DNA of 64,000 nucleotides from Streptomyces alanosinicus (GTDB lineage Bacteria > Actinomycetota > Actinomycetes > Streptomycetales > Streptomycetaceae): positions 1-64,000 of the forward strand of contig NZ_BMVG01000014.1 in assembly GCF_014650595.1 (NCBI RefSeq), written 5' to 3'. Made by a program: the position numbers and the translations under genes. Of this stretch, positions 55,552-64,000 are shown one piece after another; positions within the stretch are counted from its first letter, which is position 1, and each line of letters opens with the position of its first letter. A model generated the notes under the pieces. It saw only the letters and a list, made by a program, of their open reading frames with translations. It had not been told where the DNA came from and did not search any database.

Positions 55552-56028
55552 TCAGCCGCAGCCGTCCCCGCCCCTGTCCCTGTCCCCGCCCCCGGCCAGC
55601 CACGCCGCCGCCTCGTGCATCGCCAGCTCCAGCAGCGCGGGGTCGGTCAGTGTGCCCGAGCCGTCCGGCGGCACCAGCCAGCGCACACCCCGGGTCGCCC
55701 GGCCGGGATACGGCACGACGATCCAGGTGCCGGGGCCCGCGGTGCGGATCCCGGTGCCGACCCAGCGGGCCGCGGTGCCCGGCGGCACGAAGAACCCGAC
55801 CCGGTTGTCGCCGAAGTCGACGAGTACCGGGCCGGGCCGGTCGAGCACCCGGGTGAGCACGTCCAGGGTCGGGTAGCCGAGGTCGCCGGGCAGGATCAGT
55901 ACGTCCCAGGCCCTGCCGGCGGGCAGCAGGGCGATCCCGAGGGGGTTGCGCTCCCATTCCCAGCGACAGGCCTCGGGATCCGGTGCGACGGATGCCAGCC
56001 ACTCGACGGCCGTCTTCGCCCCAGTCAT
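55552..56028 (-). CDS. conserved-looking hypothetical protein with C-terminal frameshift
   Basis: 158 residues; GGGAGG precedes ATG 56028 by 8 nt. Resembles the small N-terminal-primase-like hypothetical proteins of Streptomyces (TAVEWLASVAPDPEACRWEWERNPLGIALLPAGRAWDVLILP, quoted in part), but I cannot name a function. The present frame ends GGGDRDRGGDGCG at 55552. In the next frame the DNA reads RLRLTDPAFGE and stops at 55529 with perfect third-position GC, overlapping the next gene by GTGA. One base appears to be missing in the G-rich tract at about 55565-55595. Confidence 0.65.
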   Translation of the reverse strand: MTGAKTAVEWLASVAPDPEACRWEWERNPLGIALLPAGRAWDVLILPGDLGYPTLDVLTRVLDRPGPVLVDFGDNRVGFFVPPGTAARWVGTGIRTAGPGTWIVVPYPGRATRGVRWLVPPDGSGTLTDPALLELAMHEAAAWLAGGGDRDRGGDGCG

Positions 56029-56165
56029 CGAAGGGCCTCCCTTTCTCTCACCCGGCCGTCCGGCACGGTCGGGTCAGGGAGAGAGAGGGAGGCCTCGCGG
56101 GGGCATTACGCGGGTTCCGCGTCCCCTTTCGAGTGACCTGGGTCACTTCTCAGTATCGGCCGGGG

Positions 56166-56483
56166 CTAGTCCCAGCCCCAGACGTACACGTAGTAGCAGT
56201 GATCGTGGTCCCAGTAGTAGTACCGGTCGTGATCGTCGTCCCAGTAGTAGTGCCTGTGGTGGTCGTGGTCCCAGTGGTCCCTGTGGTCGTGGTCATGCCG
56301 GGGAGCCATGGTCACCGCGGCCGTCTGGTGCATGGGCGCCGCCGTGGCGGCCGCGGCCGGGAGCATGACGCCCGCGGCGACGACGGCGGCGGAGGCCACC
56401 GCCGTCGCCAGGCCCGGGCGACGCCGGGCACGGGAGTCGTCGTCCTTGCGGTGGGTGCGAGTGACGCGGGTGATGCGGTTCAT
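56166..56483 (-). CDS. secreted His/Asp/Tyr-rich protein
   Basis: 105 residues; AGGAG lies eight bases before ATG 56483. After a basic N-terminus and a hydrophobic Ala-rich signal region (about 25-48) the mature part is a strip of His, Asp, Tyr and Trp: HDHDHRDHWDHDHHRHYYW then DDDHDRYYYWDHDHCYYVY. This composition suggests metal (zinc, copper or nickel) binding, by analogy with other His-rich secreted peptides. No family is recognised. It stands between the hypothetical gene and the polyamine operon with an imperfect hairpin at about 56044-56085 downstream. Confidence 0.7.
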   Translation of the reverse strand: MNRITRVTRTHRKDDDSRARRRPGLATAVASAAVVAAGVMLPAAAATAAPMHQTAAVTMAPRHDHDHRDHWDHDHHRHYYWDDDHDRYYYWDHDHCYYVYVWGWD

Positions 56484-56664
56484 GATCTTCTCCTGCTGAT
56501 CCGGTGTGGAAGCCGGTACCTCCCGGTGAGGTCCGTGCTTCCAGTACGCCGGAATACGGCAGCGGGGTCATGCTCCGGATTCTCGTGGCTTGACGCCGTC
56601 ATAAGGGCCAGGTAAAAGCCCTCGGCCCGGGCCCGCCCCGCCCCTCCCCCCTCCCCTCGCCGGC

Positions 56665-58095
56665 TCAGCTGTCGAAGCCCAGCCCCAGTCGGTCCATCGC
56701 CCGCAGCCACAGATTGCGGCGCCCGCCGTGCGCGTCCGCGCGGGCCAGCGACCACTTGGTGAGGGCGATCCCGGTCCAGGCGAACGGCTCGGGCGGGAAC
56801 GGCAGCGGCTTCCTGCGGACCATCTCCAGCTCCGTGCGCTCGGTGCGCTCCCCGTCCAGCAGGTCGAGCATCACATCGGCGCCGAAGCGGGTCGCGCCCA
56901 CGCCGAGGCCGGTGTACCCGGCCGCGTACGCCACCTTCCCCTGGTGCGCGGTGCCGTAGAACGCCGAGAAGCGCGAGCAGGTGTCGATCGCGCCGCCCCA
57001 GGCGTGGGTGAAGCGGACGCCCTCCAACTGCGGGAAGCAGGTGAAGAAGTGGCCCGCGAGCTTGGCGTACGTCTCCGGCCGGTCGTCGTACTCGGAGCGC
57101 ACCCGGCCGCCGTAGTGGTGGATGGCGTCGTAGCCGCCCCACAGGATCCGGTTGTCGGCGGACAGCCGGAAGTAGTGGAACTGGTTGGCCGAGTCGCCGA
57201 GGCCCTGGCGGTTCTTCCAGCCGATCGAGGCCAGCTGGTCGGCGCTCAGCGGCTCGGTCATCAGCGCGTAGTCGTAGACCGGGACGGTGTAGGAGCGCAC
57301 GCGGCGCAGCAGGCTCGGGAAGATGTTCGTGCCGAGCGCGACCCCGCGGGCGCGGACCGCGCCGTAGGGCGTGCGTACGGCCATGCCGGCGCCGTACTGC
57401 TTCAGGCTCAGCGCGGGCGTGTGTTCGTAGATCCGTACGCCGAGCTCCAGAGCGGCCTTCTTCAGGCCCCAGACCAGCTTGGCCGGGTGCAGCATGGCGA
57501 CGCCCCGGCGGTCCCACAGGCCCGCCTCGAAGGTGGGCGAGGCGACCTGCTCGCGCACGGCCTCGGCGTCGAGGAACTCGATGCCGTCGGCGAGCCCCTT
57601 CTCCGTCAGCTCCCGGTGCCAGTCGCGCAGTTCCCAGGCCTGGTAGGTCTCCGTGGCGACGTCGATCTCGCCGGTGCGCTCGAACTCGCAGTCGATGCCG
57701 TGCCGGGCGACGGCGGCCTCGATCTCGTCGAGGTTGCGCCGGCCCAGCTCCTGCAGCGTGTGGATCTCGTCCGGCCAGCGGGTCATGCCGTTGGGCAGGC
57801 CATGAGTGAGGGAGGCGGCACAGAAGCCGCCGTTGCGGCCGGAGGCGGCCCAGCCCACCTCGCGGCCTTCCAGCAGCACCACATCGCGCTGCGGGTCGCG
57901 CTCCTTGGCGCCCAGCGCGGCCCACAGCCCGCTGTAGCCGCCGCCGACGACCAGCAGGTCGCAGTTCTCGGTGCCGGTGAGGGCGGGCTCGGCGGGGGGC
58001 TTGCCGGGGTCTTCCAGCCAGTACGGGACCGGCTGGGCTTCGGAGAGAGAGGCGATCCAGTTGTCTTTTCCACGACTCATGGCGCTTGGGGCCAT
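56665..58095 (-). CDS. FAD-dependent oxidoreductase (PuuB/DadA-like amine oxidase)
   Basis: 476 residues; GGGAG precedes ATG 58095. FAD-binding GGGYSG at residues 51-56 and a C-terminal FAD contact GYTGLGVGATRFGADVM define a DAO-family flavoenzyme; GREVGWAASGRNGGFC is typical of the gamma-glutamylputrescine oxidase group. It ends the ALDH-potDABC operon (36 nt after potC), so oxidation of an imported polyamine or its glutamyl derivative is likely. Exact substrate not determinable here. Confidence 0.88.
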   Translation of the reverse strand: MAPSAMSRGKDNWIASLSEAQPVPYWLEDPGKPPAEPALTGTENCDLLVVGGGYSGLWAALGAKERDPQRDVVLLEGREVGWAASGRNGGFCAASLTHGLPNGMTRWPDEIHTLQELGRRNLDEIEAAVARHGIDCEFERTGEIDVATETYQAWELRDWHRELTEKGLADGIEFLDAEAVREQVASPTFEAGLWDRRGVAMLHPAKLVWGLKKAALELGVRIYEHTPALSLKQYGAGMAVRTPYGAVRARGVALGTNIFPSLLRRVRSYTVPVYDYALMTEPLSADQLASIGWKNRQGLGDSANQFHYFRLSADNRILWGGYDAIHHYGGRVRSEYDDRPETYAKLAGHFFTCFPQLEGVRFTHAWGGAIDTCSRFSAFYGTAHQGKVAYAAGYTGLGVGATRFGADVMLDLLDGERTERTELEMVRRKPLPFPPEPFAWTGIALTKWSLARADAHGGRRNLWLRAMDRLGLGFDS

Positions 58096-58131
58096 GATTT
58101 CAACTCCCTACGAGGACTTTCTGGAAAAGGC

Positions 58132-58932
58132 TCAGGCCTTTTGCTTGTTGCGGCGATTGCTGATGACCATCGAGGACAGCGTGATGAGAACGGCGACCAG
58201 GAACATCGCCGTACCGATCACATTGATCTGGACCGGAGTTCCGCGCTGCGCCGAACCCCACACGAACATGGGGAAGGTGACGGTCGAGCCCGCGTTGAAA
58301 TTGGTGATGATGAAATCGTCGAAGGAGAGCGCGAACGACAGCAGCGCGCCCGCGGCGATTCCGGGTGCCGCGATGGGCAGGGTGACCCGCAGGAAGGTCT
58401 GTACGGGGCCGGCGTACAGATCCCGGGCGGCCTCCTCCAGACGCGGGTCCATCGACATCACGCGCGCCTTGACCGCGGTGACGACGAAGCTGAGGCAGAA
58501 CATGATGTGGGCGATCAGGATCGTCATGAAGCCGAGCTGCGCGCCCATGTTGAGGAACAGGGTGAGCAGCGAGGCGGCCATGACGACCTCGGGCATCGCC
58601 ATCGGCAGGAAGATCAGCGAGTTGATGGCGCCGCGGGCCCGGAAGCGGTAGCGGACCAGCGCGAACGCGATCATCGTGCCGAGGACCGTGGCACCGATCG
58701 TCGCCCAGATCGCGATCTGCAGGCTGATGGAGAGCGAGCCGCACATGTCGGCGACGCCGCACGGCTGCTTCCAGGCGTCCAGCGAGAACTGCTGCCACTC
58801 GTAGTTGAAGCGTCCCTTCGGCTTGTTGAAGGAGAACACCGTGACGATGACGTTCGGCAGCAGGAGATAGCCGAGCGTCAGCAGTCCCGCGATGACGACG
58901 AGACGGCGCTTGAGCCAGTTGACGAAGGGCAT
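58132..58932 (-). CDS. potC: polyamine ABC transporter permease PotC
   Basis: 266 residues, six membrane helices, with the EAA loop EEAARDLYAGPVQTFLRVTLPIAAPGI (quoted in part). The ATG abuts the potB stop with no spacing (TAAATG), so it is coupled. Forms the membrane pore with PotB. Confidence 0.92.
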   Translation of the reverse strand: MPFVNWLKRRLVVIAGLLTLGYLLLPNVIVTVFSFNKPKGRFNYEWQQFSLDAWKQPCGVADMCGSLSISLQIAIWATIGATVLGTMIAFALVRYRFRARGAINSLIFLPMAMPEVVMAASLLTLFLNMGAQLGFMTILIAHIMFCLSFVVTAVKARVMSMDPRLEEAARDLYAGPVQTFLRVTLPIAAPGIAAGALLSFALSFDDFIITNFNAGSTVTFPMFVWGSAQRGTPVQINVIGTAMFLVAVLITLSSMVISNRRNKQKA

Positions 58933-59862
58933 TTAGACCAGATCCTCCGTCCCGGACCGGCGGATGTAGATCGTGACCATGGCCAGGATGGCGGCCATGA
59001 GGATGAAGGACAGGGCCGCGGCCGTGGGGTAGTCCAGAATGCGCAGGAACTGCGTCTGGATGACGTTGCCGATCATGCGCGTGTCGGTGGAGCCGAGCAG
59101 TTCGGCGTTGACGTAGTCACCGGCCGCCGGGATGAAGGTCAGCAGCGTGCCGGAGACCACGCCCGGCATCGACAGCGGGAAGGTCACCTTGCGGAAGGTG
59201 GTCCACGGCCTGGCGTACAGATCGCCGGCCGCCTCGTGCAGCCGTCCGTCGATCCGCTCCAGCGAGGTGTACAGCGGCAGGATCATGAACGGCAGGAAGT
59301 TGTACGTCAGTCCGCACACCACCGCCAGCGGTGTGGCCAGCACCCGGTCGCCGGCCGTCCAGCCGAGCCAGTTGGTGAGGTCCAGGACGTGCAGCGAGTT
59401 CAGGGCGTGCACGACGGGGCCGTTGTCGGCGAGGATCGTCTTCCAGGCCAGGGTGCGGATCAGGAAGCTGGTGAAGAACGGCGCGATCACCAGGATCATG
59501 ATCAGGTTCCGCCAGCGGCCCGCGCGGAAGGCGATCAGATAGGCCAGCGGGTAGCCGAGCAGCAGGCACAGCAGCGTCGCGGCGGCCGCGTAGAACACGG
59601 ACCGCAGGAACTGCGGCCAGTACTGGGACAGCGCGTCCCAGTAGGTCGCGAAGTGCCAGGTGACCTTGTAGCCCTGCTCCAGGGAGCCCTGCTGCACGGA
59701 GGTGGAGGCCTGGTAGATCATCGGCAGCGCGAAGAAGATGATCAGCCACAGGATGCCGGGCAGCAGCAGCCAGTACGGCGTGAACCGGCCGCGCTTGCGC
59801 GTCGGCTTCTTCCCGTCCGCGGTGGGCGCGAGAGGCGGGGGCGCCTCGGTGAGCGTCGGCAT
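58933..59862 (-). CDS. potB: polyamine ABC transporter permease PotB
   Basis: 309 residues, six helices, preceded by a Lys/Arg-rich cytosolic tail (PTADGKKPTRKRGRF). EAA loop HEAAGDLYARPWTTFRKVTFPLSMPGV (quoted in part). ATG 59862 shares one base with the potA TGA (TGATG). Partner of PotC. Confidence 0.92.
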   Translation of the reverse strand: MPTLTEAPPPLAPTADGKKPTRKRGRFTPYWLLLPGILWLIIFFALPMIYQASTSVQQGSLEQGYKVTWHFATYWDALSQYWPQFLRSVFYAAAATLLCLLLGYPLAYLIAFRAGRWRNLIMILVIAPFFTSFLIRTLAWKTILADNGPVVHALNSLHVLDLTNWLGWTAGDRVLATPLAVVCGLTYNFLPFMILPLYTSLERIDGRLHEAAGDLYARPWTTFRKVTFPLSMPGVVSGTLLTFIPAAGDYVNAELLGSTDTRMIGNVIQTQFLRILDYPTAAALSFILMAAILAMVTIYIRRSGTEDLV

Positions 59863-61043
59863 CAGGCGGCCGCCTCTTCCTCGGTGCCCGCGGAGCCCAC
59901 TGTCCCGGCAAGCAGGGACTGGGCGGCGTCGAGTCCGAAGGTGTGCGCCGGGCTCCAGTGCAGGACGACGTCGGCGCCGGGCACCAGCCGGCCGTCGCGC
60001 TCCACGTTCTGGACGTACACCGCGAGTTCGTCGCAGACCGGGCTGTCGATCACGTACTGGGTGGAGACACCGATGAAGCTGGCGTCGGCGATCTTGCCGG
60101 TGAGGCGGTTGCGGCCCTCGGGGATGTCGCCCGCGTCGTCGGCGTGGGTGAGGGAGATCTTCTCGGGGCGGATGCCCACCAGCACCTTGCCGCCGGCCTT
60201 CGTGGGCGCCGAACATCGTGCCTCGGGCAGCACCAGCTTGCCGCCGCCGGCCTTGAGGACGATGTCGTCGCCGTTCTTGGTGTCGACCTCGGCCTCGATG
60301 AGGTTGGAGGTGCCGAGGAAGTTCGCGACGAAGGTGGTGTCGGGGTTCTCGTAGAGGTCGGTGGGCGAGCCGAGTTGTTCGACGCGGCCCGCGTTCATCA
60401 CGGCGACCGTGTCGGCCATGGTCATGGCCTCCTCCTGGTCGTGTGTGACGTGGACGAAGGTGATGCCGACCTCGGTCTGGATGCGCTTGAGTTCCAGCTG
60501 CATCTGGCGGCGCAGCTTGAGGTCGAGGGCGCCGAGCGGCTCGTCGAGCAGCAGCACCTTCGGGTGGTTGATGAGTGCGCGGGCGACGGCCACCCGCTGC
60601 TGCTGGCCGCCGGAGAGCTGATGCGGCTTCTTGCGCGCCTGCTCGCCGAGCTGGACCAGGTCGAGCATGTCCTCGACCTGCTTCTTCACGCTCTTGATGC
60701 CGCGCCGGCGCAGACCGAAGGCGACGTTCTCGAAGATGTCGAGGTGCGGGAAGAGGGCGTAGGACTGGAAGACCGTGTTCACGGGCCGCTTGTACGGCGG
60801 CAGATGGGTCACTTCCTGGTCGCCGAGGTGGACGGCTCCCGTCGTGGGATCCTCCAGGCCGGCGATCATGCGCAGGGTGGTGGTCTTGCCGCAGCCGGAC
60901 GCGCCGAGCAGGGCGAAGAAGGAGCCCTGCGGCACGGTCAGGTCCAGCGGCTGTACGGCGGTGAAGCCGTTGTCGTAGGTCTTGCTGATACCGGAGAGGC
61001 GGACGTCGCCGCTGTTGTCTGGTGTCGTCATCGTCGTCGTCAC
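59862..61043 (-). CDS. potA: polyamine ABC transporter ATPase PotA
   Basis: 393 residues. Walker A GASGCGKTT (47-55), signature LSGGQQQRVA and Walker B LLLDEPLGALD are intact; a C-terminal TOBE domain follows (VGIRPEKISLTHAD). The GTG at 61043 overlaps the potD stop (GTGA); ATG 61031 is an alternative start four codons later. Energises putrescine/spermidine import through PotB and PotC. Confidence 0.94.
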   Translation of the reverse strand: MTTTMTTPDNSGDVRLSGISKTYDNGFTAVQPLDLTVPQGSFFALLGASGCGKTTTLRMIAGLEDPTTGAVHLGDQEVTHLPPYKRPVNTVFQSYALFPHLDIFENVAFGLRRRGIKSVKKQVEDMLDLVQLGEQARKKPHQLSGGQQQRVAVARALINHPKVLLLDEPLGALDLKLRRQMQLELKRIQTEVGITFVHVTHDQEEAMTMADTVAVMNAGRVEQLGSPTDLYENPDTTFVANFLGTSNLIEAEVDTKNGDDIVLKAGGGKLVLPEARCSAPTKAGGKVLVGIRPEKISLTHADDAGDIPEGRNRLTGKIADASFIGVSTQYVIDSPVCDELAVYVQNVERDGRLVPGADVVLHWSPAHTFGLDAAQSLLAGTVGSAGTEEEAAA

Positions 61044-62287
61044 GCCCCTGTGAGCTTCGAGAACTTCTGCTGGTAGGCCGTCTCTTCCTTCTGCGTGAGC
61101 GCGCGGAAGGCATGGGACCTCGCCTGCATGGCCTTGTCGGGAATGATCAGCGGATTGTCCGCCGCCGATTTGTCGATCTTCGCAAGATAGGGCTTGACTC
61201 CCGCGACAGGGCTCACGTAGTTGATGTACGCGGCGAGCTGGGCGGCGGGCTCGGGCTCGTAGTAGAAGTCGATGAGCCGCTCGGCGTTCGTCTTGTGGCG
61301 CGCCTTGTTGGGGATGAGCATGTTGTCGGTCGACGTCATGTACCCGGCGTCCGGGATGACGTAGCCGACGTGGGGGTTGTCCGCCTGGAGCTGGACTATG
61401 TCGCCGCCCCAGGCCACGCACGCGGCGAGGTCGCCCTTGGTGAGGTCCGAGGTGTAGTCGTTGCCGGTGAAGCGGCGGATCTGGCCCTTGTCGACGGCCT
61501 TCTGCAGGCGGGCGATCACCTTGTCGTAGTCGTCGCCGGTGAACTTCGCCGGGTCGATGCCCATGTCGAGCATGGTCATGCCGACGCTGTCACGCATCTC
61601 GGTGAGGAAGCCGACGCGGCCCTTCAGCCTGGGGTTGTCGAGCAGGTCGGAGATCGACTTCACCTCGACGCCGCCGAGTGCCTGCTTGTTGAACGCGATG
61701 ACAGTCGAGATGCCCTGCCAGGGGTACGAGTACGCCCGCCCGGGGTCCCAGTCCGGGCTGCGGAACTGGTCCGACAGGTCGGCGAAGGCATGCGGCAGGT
61801 TGGCCGGGTCCAGTTTCTGGACGTAGCCGAGGCGGATCATGCGGGCGGCCAGCCAGTCGGTGAGCACGATGAGGTCACGGCCGGTGTCCTGGCCGGCGGC
61901 GAGCTCGGGCTGGATCTTGCCGAAGAACTCGTCGTTGTCGTTGATGTCCTCGGTGTACTTGACCCGGATGCCGGTCTGCCGGGCGAACGTGTCGAGCGTG
62001 GGATGGCGCTTGGTCTTGTCGTCCACGTCGATGTACTCGGGCCAGTTGGAGAAGTCGACGACCTTCTCCGTGGCCGAGTGGTCGTCGGCGGAGACGCCGC
62101 CCTGCGTCTTGTTCGCCGCGGGGATCCCGCAGGCGCTCAGCGCCCCCAGTCCGCCGACCGTGAGCGCGCCGCCCGCACAGGCGCGCAGCAGCGAGCGCCG
62201 GGTCATCGCGGCCCGGCCATTACGGAGACTGCGCCGCACGGCGGCGGCTTCGACCGGCGTCAGGCGGTCGGGCTCGTACTGCTCCAT
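61040..62287 (-). CDS. potD: polyamine-binding lipoprotein PotD
   Basis: 415 residues from ATG 62287. A cytosolic lead of about 28 residues is followed by the twin-arginine signal TRRSLLRACAGG and a lipobox LSAC, so it is a Tat lipoprotein. The mature part is a PotD/PotF-type binding protein (FSNWPEYIDVDDK, FTGNDYTSDLTKGD, WGGDIVQLQADNP). It precedes potA with a GTGA overlap. Confidence 0.93.
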   Translation of the reverse strand: MEQYEPDRLTPVEAAAVRRSLRNGRAAMTRRSLLRACAGGALTVGGLGALSACGIPAANKTQGGVSADDHSATEKVVDFSNWPEYIDVDDKTKRHPTLDTFARQTGIRVKYTEDINDNDEFFGKIQPELAAGQDTGRDLIVLTDWLAARMIRLGYVQKLDPANLPHAFADLSDQFRSPDWDPGRAYSYPWQGISTVIAFNKQALGGVEVKSISDLLDNPRLKGRVGFLTEMRDSVGMTMLDMGIDPAKFTGDDYDKVIARLQKAVDKGQIRRFTGNDYTSDLTKGDLAACVAWGGDIVQLQADNPHVGYVIPDAGYMTSTDNMLIPNKARHKTNAERLIDFYYEPEPAAQLAAYINYVSPVAGVKPYLAKIDKSAADNPLIIPDKAMQARSHAFRALTQKEETAYQQKFSKLTGA

Positions 62288-62393
62288 GCGCGTGGTGCCC
62301 TTTCGGAGGATGGGTCGGCCTGGTCGGGGCCGGGTCGTCACACCCGGCAGCAGCCGTCTGGAAGTGATGTCGGTCCGTCGCCGTCGGCGACTG

Positions 62394-63929
62394 CTACCGG
62401 TCCCCGAAGATCGTGCGGTGCCAGTCCTTGCGGGCCACCGCCGTATTGTCGAACATTACGTGTTTGACCTGCGTGTACTCCTCGAAGGAGTACGCCGACA
62501 TGTCCTTGCCGAAGCCGGAGGCCTTGTAGCCGCCGTGCGGCATCTCGCTGATGATCGGGATGTGGTCGTTGACCCACACACAGCCCGCCTTGATCTCGCG
62601 GGTGGCGCGGTTGGCGCGGTACACATCGCGGCTCCATGCGGAGGCGGCGAGGCCGTACGGGGTGTCGTTGGCCAGCCGGATGCCCTCATCATCACCATCG
62701 AACGGCAGTACGACCAGTACCGGGCCGAAGATCTCGGACTGGACGATCTCGCTGTCCTGGGCGGCGCCGGCGATCAGGGTCGGCCGGTAGTAGGCGCCCT
62801 TCTCCAGTTCGCCTCCCGGTGCCTCGCCGCCGGTCACCACGCGCGCGTAGGCACGCGCCCGGTCCACGAAGCCGGCGACCCGGTCGCGCTGGACGTGCGA
62901 GATCAGCGGGCCGAGGTCGGTGCCCGCGGCGAACGGGTCGCCGAGCCGCACGGTCTCCATCAGGGCGGCGGTCCGCTCCACGAAGGCGTCGTAGAGGGGC
63001 CGCTGCACATACGCGCGCGTGGCGGCCGTGCAGTCCTGGCCGGTGTTGATGAGCGCACCGGCGACGGCGCCGTGGGCGGCGGCCTCCAGGTCGGCGTCGT
63101 CGAAGACGACGAAGGGTGCCTTGCCGCCCAGCTCCAGATGCAGCCGCTTGACCGTGGCGGTGGCGACCTCGGCGACCCGCTTGCCGACGCCGGTGGACCC
63201 GGTGAAGGAGGTCATGGCGACGTCGGGGTGGCCGACGAGGTGCTCCCCGGCCTCCTTCCCGGTCCCGGTGACGATGTTGACGACCCCGTCGGGGATGCCG
63301 GCGTCCGTGGCGGCCTGCGCGAAGAGCAGCGAGGTGAGCGGGGTCAGCTCGGCGGGCTTGAGCACGATGGTGTTGCCCGCGGCGATGGCCGGGAGGATCT
63401 TCCAGGCGGCCATCTGCAGGGGGTAGTTCCAGGGCGCGATGGACCCGACGACACCGATCGGCTCGCGCCGGATGTACGACGTGTGGTCGCCCGAGTACTC
63501 ACCGGCGGACTGCCCCTGCAGATGCCGGGCGGCGCCCGCGAAGAAGGCGATGTTGTCGATGGTCCCCGGTACGTCGAACTCGCGGGTCAGCTTCAGCGGC
63601 TTGCCGCACTGCAGGGACTCGGCGCGGGCGACGTCCTCGGCGCGGTCGGCGAGCACGGCGGCGAAGCGGTGCAGGGCGTCGGAGCGCTCGCCCGGGGTGG
63701 CCGAGGACCAGCCCGGGAAGGCTTCGCGCGCGGCGCTGACGGCCGCGTCGACGTCGTCGGTGCCGGCCAGCTCGTAGGTGTAGACCTCGTCACCGGTGGC
63801 GGGGTCGGTCACCGCGTGGACGCGGCCCGAGGTGCCCTTGGTCAGGCGACCGGCGATGAACTGCGCGCCATCGGCGAATCGCTCCTGTGCGGGGAATCGT
63901 TCCGGGGTGGCGGTGCCCGGGTTGTGCAT
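62394..63929 (-). CDS. gamma-aminobutyraldehyde dehydrogenase-type ALDH
   Basis: 511 residues; GGAGGAGAGC precedes ATG 63929. Catalytic Asn168 (APWNYPLQ), Glu266 (LELGGKAPFVVF) and Cys300 (NTGQDCTAATR). The NTGQDCTA context and WVNDHIPIISEMPHGGYKASGFGKDMS match, from memory, the gamma-aminobutyraldehyde/betaine aldehyde dehydrogenase branch. As first gene of the pot operon it would oxidise the aldehyde made by the FAD oxidase, giving GABA for gabT. Confidence 0.88.
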   Translation of the reverse strand: MHNPGTATPERFPAQERFADGAQFIAGRLTKGTSGRVHAVTDPATGDEVYTYELAGTDDVDAAVSAAREAFPGWSSATPGERSDALHRFAAVLADRAEDVARAESLQCGKPLKLTREFDVPGTIDNIAFFAGAARHLQGQSAGEYSGDHTSYIRREPIGVVGSIAPWNYPLQMAAWKILPAIAAGNTIVLKPAELTPLTSLLFAQAATDAGIPDGVVNIVTGTGKEAGEHLVGHPDVAMTSFTGSTGVGKRVAEVATATVKRLHLELGGKAPFVVFDDADLEAAAHGAVAGALINTGQDCTAATRAYVQRPLYDAFVERTAALMETVRLGDPFAAGTDLGPLISHVQRDRVAGFVDRARAYARVVTGGEAPGGELEKGAYYRPTLIAGAAQDSEIVQSEIFGPVLVVLPFDGDDEGIRLANDTPYGLAASAWSRDVYRANRATREIKAGCVWVNDHIPIISEMPHGGYKASGFGKDMSAYSFEEYTQVKHVMFDNTAVARKDWHRTIFGDR

Positions 63930-64000
63930 GTCGCTCTCCTCCGCCGTTCGCCCCGTCCCGGGGGGTGGGTGGCGTAGCTCCAGCTCGATTTGAGTGCCGA
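63930..64000 (-). promoter_or_regulatory. upstream region of the ALDH-pot operon
   Basis: 71 nt to the window edge, holding the strong ribosome binding site. The promoter and any PucR site probably lie here or just beyond base 64000; no -35/-10 pair stands out. Confidence 0.35.

Overview
The window is chromosomal DNA of a Streptomyces or very close relative. The base composition is very GC-rich, third codon positions are almost all G or C, GTG and TTG starts are common, and the gene order (RNase J - dapA - thyX ... dapB - M16 protease - pnp - rpsO ... ribF ... truB - rbfA - infB - nusA - rimP ... proS ... ispG - rseP - dxr ... gabT ... potABCD) is, from memory, the conserved order of the Streptomyces core chromosome around SCO5745 down to SCO5666 of S. 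coelicolor. About 52 genes are called. No tRNA, CRISPR array, prophage or complete insertion sequence was seen. The leftmost 100 bases look like the leader of an rRNA operon that would lie just outside the window.

Layout. 0.2-10.5 kb: RNA decay and lysine/DNA precursor housekeeping (rnj, dapA, thyX, dapB, M16 peptidase, pnp, rpsO). 10.8-16.6 kb: a DUF397 protein, a membrane-anchored beta-propeller protein and a very large Pro/Ala/acidic protein with a C-terminal ParA/MinD-type ATPase. The last resembles the EspI-like gene at the edge of the Streptomyces type VII secretion cluster, but no Esx or EccC gene is present. 16.7-29.3 kb: ribF, a 1394-residue protease-like/NTPase protein whose catalytic serine is replaced by alanine, then the translation operon rimP-nusA-ylxR-infB-DUF503-rbfA-truB. 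29.5-43.4 kb: a lipoprotein plus ferritin-like protein, a probable pseudokinase of the aminoglycoside phosphotransferase fold, proS, two acetyltransferases, a questin-oxidase-like protein, the isoprenoid genes ispG and dxr flanking rseP, two small secreted proteins and an acyl-CoA dehydrogenase.

43.5-56.5 kb is the most irregular part. It holds a LacI regulator with two palindromic operators divergent from a 44-codon gene, a sedolisin protease, an aldehyde dehydrogenase, a 198-bp fold-back MITE whose CTAG target duplication forms the stop codon of a PucR regulator, an orphan TraG/VirD4-like membrane ATPase, gabT, a PAP2 phosphatase, and a cluster of small decaying genes (one frameshifted, one with an in-frame TGA). 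56.7-63.9 kb is a compact, translationally coupled operon: aldehyde dehydrogenase, potD, potA, potB, potC and an FAD amine oxidase.

Functionally, the right third assembles a polyamine/GABA route: PotABCD imports putrescine or spermidine, the FAD enzyme and the 62-64 kb aldehyde dehydrogenase would turn it into GABA, gabT makes succinic semialdehyde, and the 46.7-48.2 kb aldehyde dehydrogenase could make succinate. The PucR protein between them is a plausible regulator. All assignments rest on reading translated sequence and motifs by eye; no database search was run.
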